Shown here piece after piece: positions 61,419 to 64,000 of a stretch of DNA of 64,000 bases. The DNA is from Anaerolineae bacterium (GTDB lineage Bacteria > Chloroflexota > Anaerolineae > Promineifilales > Promineifilaceae). The notes beneath the pieces were generated by a model. That model saw only the letters and a program-made list of their open reading frames with translations, did no database searches and was not told the DNA's origin. The position numbers were made by a program, and so were the translations under genes. Numbering within the stretch: the stretch's first letter is position 1; each line of letters starts with the position of its first letter. Where the stretch lies: contig JAHDWJ010000005.1 in the NCBI GenBank assembly GCA_023384415.1, forward strand, positions 120,493-184,492. Direction: 5' to 3'.

Positions 61419-62486
61419 ATGAAAGGTTTGATTCTCTCTGGGGGGAAAGGGTCTCGTCTTTACCCCCTCACCTACACCAAAGCCAAACAGTTGATCCCCG
61501 TCGCCAACAAGCCCGTCCTGTTCCGGGTCATTGAAGCGATTCGGGATGCCGGGATTGATGAGATCGGCATTGTCATTGGCAAAACCGGCCCGGAAATTCG
61601 AGAAGCAGTGGGACGGGGTGGCCGCTGGGGAGTCAATATCACCTACATCGAACAAAACGACCCCCTGGGGTTGGCCCATGCTGTCAAAGTCTCGGCCGAT
61701 TTCCTGGGGGATGATCGGTTTGTCATGTTCCTGGGGGATAACGTTATTCAAGGGGGGATCAGCGGTCTTATTTCTGAGTTCGCTCACAGCCATTGGAACA
61801 GCCAGATCGTTCTCACTCGTGTAGACCATCCAGAGCAGTATGGGGTGGCCGAACTCAACCCTGATGGCAGCATCCTTCGTCTCATCGAGAAGCCCAAAGA
61901 GCCGCCCAGCGACCTGGCTCTGGTGGGCATTTATATGTTTGATCACCACGTCATGGAAGCAGTCAACAGCATCAAACCATCCTGGCGAGGAGAGTTTGAG
62001 ATCACTGATGCTATCCAATGGCTGGTAGATCACGGCCACGCTGTTCATCCCTATATCCATCGCGGTTGGTGGATTGATACGGGTGCGCCGGATGATATGC
62101 TGCGGGCCAATGATCTGGTTTTAGAAGAGTTAGAGCCGAAAATTGAGGGATTTGTAGACCGGAACAGTGATGTGGATCGTCGGGTGACAGTTGAGAAAGG
62201 AGCGGAGATTATCAACAGCATTATCCGTGGCCCGGCCATTATTGGCGAGGATTGCCGCATCGTCAACAGTTACATTGGTCCGTTTACCAGTATTTACCAC
62301 CATGTCATCGTCGAAAATAGTGAGATTGAGCATTCGATGGTGCTGGAGCAAAGTATGATAACGGATATTCGCGGCCGCATCCAGGATAGTCTCATCGGTC
62401 GGCAGGTCAACATTAACCGCTCTCCCATCAAACCCAAAGCCCACAAACTTACATTAGGTGACTACAGCCAACTTGGTATATTATGA
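61419..62486 (+). CDS. rmlA: Glucose-1-phosphate thymidylyltransferase, long form
   Basis: The 355-residue enzyme makes dTDP-glucose for sugar pathways. Motifs are GLILSGGKGSRLYPLTYTKA, KQLIPVANKPVLFRVIEAI, the catalytic VMFLGDNVIQGG, and EKPKEPPSDLALVGIYMF. A C-terminal left-handed beta-helix region (INSIIRGPAIIGEDCRIVNS) makes it the long version, seen in archaea and some bacteria. The last codons run into the tandem repeat at 62479-62535, and a small protein gene follows it. Confidence 0.88.
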   Translation: MKGLILSGGKGSRLYPLTYTKAKQLIPVANKPVLFRVIEAIRDAGIDEIGIVIGKTGPEIREAVGRGGRWGVNITYIEQNDPLGLAHAVKVSADFLGDDRFVMFLGDNVIQGGISGLISEFAHSHWNSQIVLTRVDHPEQYGVAELNPDGSILRLIEKPKEPPSDLALVGIYMFDHHVMEAVNSIKPSWRGEFEITDAIQWLVDHGHAVHPYIHRGWWIDTGAPDDMLRANDLVLEELEPKIEGFVDRNSDVDRRVTVEKGAEIINSIIRGPAIIGEDCRIVNSYIGPFTSIYHHVIVENSEIEHSMVLEQSMITDIRGRIQDSLIGRQVNINRSPIKPKAHKLTLGDYSQLGIL

Positions 62487-62535
62487 AGGATGAATTATGA
62501 AGGATGAATTATGAAGGATGAATTATGAAGGATGA
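62479..62535 (+). repeat. 14-bp tandem repeat ATTATGAAGGATGA, about four copies
   Basis: The repeat begins in the final codons of rmlA and ends in the start codon of the next gene. Each unit holds AAGGATG, so it supplies ribosome-binding-site-like and start-like bases. Its reverse complement flanks the other side at 62921-62950. Confidence 0.88.
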
Positions 62536-62900
62536 GGGAGGCGATTGAGGCTGATAATGATCTGCGTCAGAGGACAAAGACATTTGCCCTGCGGATTATT
62601 CGGATGTATAACGCTTTGCCTGCTGGACAGGTGGCTAAAGTAATTGGCAATCAGGTTTTACGTTCCGGCAGTTCGGTCGGAGCCAATTACCGGGAAGCAT
62701 TTCGGTCTCGTTCCGATGCCGAATTTATAGCCAAAATTGGTGAGATACTCAAAGAGTTAGATGAGACCGCTTACTGGTTAGAGTTGTTGGTTGAGAGTGA
62801 GGTCATGCCCCTGGAAAAATTGGCCGCACTGCTCGATGAAACGGATCAACTCATAGCTATCTTTACGACAATTGTCAAAAATAAAAAGAAAAAAGGATGA
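62532..62900 (+). CDS. Four-helix-bundle protein (23S rRNA intervening-sequence family)
   Basis: The 122-residue protein matches the TIGR02436 family: LRQRTKTFALRIIRMYNALP, GNQVLRSGSSVGANYREAFR, SDAEFIAKIGEILKELDETA, YWLELLVESEV. Family members are found in 23S rRNA intervening sequences and near mobile or diversity elements. Here the gene lies between rmlA and dtd, bracketed by inverted copies of ATGAAGGATGAA. Its role is unknown. Confidence 0.88.
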   Translation: MREAIEADNDLRQRTKTFALRIIRMYNALPAGQVAKVIGNQVLRSGSSVGANYREAFRSRSDAEFIAKIGEILKELDETAYWLELLVESEVMPLEKLAALLDETDQLIAIFTTIVKNKKKKG

Positions 62901-62920
62901 CCAAACTGCCTGTTGCACTC

Positions 62921-62950
62921 TTCATCCTTCATCCTTCATCCTTCATAATT
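62921..62950. repeat. Inverted copy of the ATGAAGGATGAA repeat
   Basis: TTCATCC repeated three times and ending TTCATAATT is the reverse complement of the 62479-62535 repeat. The two repeats bracket the four-helix-bundle gene. This one ends just before the dtd start codon. Confidence 0.88.
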
Positions 62951-62954
62951 GACC

Positions 62955-63395
62955 ATGAGGCTTCTAATTCAGAGGGTTAATCAGGCCAGCGTGACCGTTG
63001 CCGGTGAGGTGGTGGGGGCGATTGGGGTGGGTTTTGTCATACTGGTAGGGGTGACACACACCGATACGCTTGCCGAAGCGGCATGGCTGGCGCAAAAGGT
63101 TGCCGGGCTGCGCCTTTTTGAGGATGCCGAAGGGAAGATGAATCTGGGGCTGGCAGATGTAGGCGGATCCCTTCTGGTGATTTCCCAATTTACCCTGTAT
63201 GGTGAAGTCAGTAAAGGGAGACGGCCATCGTGGGTTGCGGCCGCACGCCCCCAACAGGCCGAACCTCTCGTCAACCATTTCATCCAGCAGCTGCGAGCTT
63301 TGGGGTTTACTGTAGCCACTGGCGTCTTTGGAGCCGAAATGGTGGTAGACATTCAGAATCACGGGCCAGTTACCCTGATGATAGAGCGGGAATAA
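62955..63395 (+). CDS. dtd: D-aminoacyl-tRNA deacylase
   Basis: The 146-residue protein has the Dtd signature: [40 protein letters not shown] and [14 protein letters not shown] (NxGPVT motif). It removes D-amino acids wrongly attached to tRNA. I chose ATG 62955; an in-frame TTG two codons earlier lies inside the repeat. The next gene begins 10 bases downstream. Confidence 0.93.
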   Translation: MRLLIQRVNQASVTVAGEVVGAIGVGFVILVGVTHTDTLAEAAWLAQKVAGLRLFEDAEGKMNLGLADVGGSLLVISQFTLYGEVSKGRRPSWVAAARPQQAEPLVNHFIQQLRALGFTVATGVFGAEMVVDIQNHGPVTLMIERE

Positions 63396-63405
63396 GGCCA
63401 ACATT

Positions 63406-64000
63406 GTGCGTCTCCTTTTTCTCACCCCTGCTTACCCCCCATTCTTAGGCGGTGGAGAGCGGTATGTTCGGTCGTTGGCGGTAGCTTTGCAACAGCGCGG
63501 CCATACGGTTACGGTGGTTACCAGTACCGCAGCGGCTGAGCCGGATTTCTGGTCTTCCCCAGCCCAACAAAAAGAAAGCCAACAAGTTGAAGAAGGGATT
63601 GAACTGATCCGCTGCCGGCTGCGGCCGCTGCCCGGAGCGCGGCCGCAGCTTCTGGCCTGGCGCAAAGCTATGGTACTTCTTTCTGGTTTACCAGGAAATC
63701 AGGTGGCTCGCCTAAAACGGATGGCTCGCAAATTTCCCCCCATAGTTGATTTAGAAACAACCTTGGACCAACTGCGCGGCCGCTACGATTTACTCCACGG
63801 GTTTAACCTCTCTTGGGAGTACCCCCTGTTGGCTGGGTGGCACTATGCCCAAAAAAACAATTTACCCCTCTTCATCACCCCCTTCACCCACTTCGGCGAA
63901 GGCGTAAATGACCGGGTAGCCCGCAACAATCTGATGCAGCATCAAAGAGGCCTATTAGCGGCCGCGGCCGGCATATTCCCCCTCACTACTGTAGAAGCCA
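63406..64000 (+). CDS. GT4 family glycosyltransferase, partial at the window end
   Basis: An open frame from GTG 63406 has no stop before the end of the window and encodes about 198 residues. The start VRLLFLTPAYPPFLGGGERY, then LAVALQQRGHTVTVVTST, is the N-terminal fold of GT4 enzymes. YDLLHGFNLSWEYPLLAG and LFITPFTHFGEG continue the first Rossmann domain. The catalytic C-terminal domain lies outside. Four GCGGCCGC copies fall in this short stretch. Strong GT4 start but no donor can be named. Confidence 0.85.
   Translation, partial: MRLLFLTPAYPPFLGGGERYVRSLAVALQQRGHTVTVVTSTAAAEPDFWSSPAQQKESQQVEEGIELIRCRLRPLPGARPQLLAWRKAMVLLSGLPGNQVARLKRMARKFPPIVDLETTLDQLRGRYDLLHGFNLSWEYPLLAGWHYAQKNNLPLFITPFTHFGEGVNDRVARNNLMQHQRGLLAAAAGIFPLTTVEA

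Larger units (their letters stand above)
673..63965. repeat. Dispersed GCGGCCGC palindromes across the window (highly iterated palindrome)
   Basis: By hand count about 112 copies of GCGGCCGC lie in the 64 kb, one per about 570 bases. A sequence of this base composition should have about two. Many extend to CGCGGCCGCG or ACGCGGCCGCGT. All the copies I saw lie inside coding genes, in both orientations of the genes, encoding Ala-Ala-Ala, Gly-Arg or Arg-Pro depending on frame. Empty intervals include 30.4-34.2 kb, 46.0-48.3 kb, 5.4-7.4 kb and 19.2-21.3 kb. The count is approximate. Confidence 0.9.

Noticed and set aside
62479..62535. CRISPR array from regular short repeats
   Set aside because: The 14-bp units are contiguous with no spacers and no cas genes are near.
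62479..62950. Diversity-generating retroelement suggested by the four-helix-bundle gene
   Set aside because: There is no reverse transcriptase, template repeat or variable target nearby; the protein fits the general family better.

Overview
This 64 kb stretch (roughly 54% GC by eye) looks like a chromosomal segment of a Chloroflexota bacterium, most likely class Anaerolineae or a near relative. That placement is inferred from gene content: many large GT-C, DUF2142 and YfhO-type membrane proteins, LysM lipoproteins with VTATP-like linkers, NrfHA, PaaABCD, an actinobacterial/archaeal-type inositol-1-phosphate synthase and surface proteins ending in YLPLL. I saw no rRNA, tRNA, CRISPR array, transposase or phage module.

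Layout. Positions 1-26.8 kb form a cell-surface glycan region: multi-pass glycosyltransferases, two small GT2 enzymes, a GT2-GtrA-HprK-like fusion, a methyltransferase, a flippase, a YfhO protein, and a GT2 plus radical-SAM pair. Six of the membrane proteins end in the same beta-rich module. Inside the block lie a LysM lipoprotein and a YVTN beta-propeller protein. Positions 26.9-30.8 kb carry a two-domain AAA+ ATPase, a DUF488 protein and a small ABC-type ATPase. Positions 30.9-32.8 kb hold nrfHA (dissimilatory nitrite to ammonium), with a recognisable promoter. Positions 33.2-36.7 kb hold paaABC and paaD (phenylacetyl-CoA epoxidase), interrupted by a possible toxin-antitoxin pair. Positions 36.7-42.4 kb contain proteostasis and housekeeping genes: a triple FKBP lipoprotein, Hsp33, a double Nudix protein, a GlsB-like protein, MsrA and GalE. 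Positions 42.5-47.8 kb hold two paralogous lipoproteins and Ino1. Positions 48.3-52.5 kb form a compact four-gene operon (small motif protein, TPR membrane protein, LysM lipoprotein, subtilisin-like protease) that I do not recognise as a described system. Positions 52.4-57 kb return to YfhO and GT39 proteins. The remainder is a large secreted protein, ClpS, a class III aminotransferase, RmlA, a four-helix-bundle protein, Dtd and the start of a GT4 glycosyltransferase.

Two window-wide signals stand out. The palindrome GCGGCCGC occurs about 110 times by hand count, where base composition predicts about two, and every copy I saw lies in a coding region. Families of short tandem repeats (7-14 bp units) and inverted repeats fill many intergenic gaps and also appear inside or at the start of coding genes.
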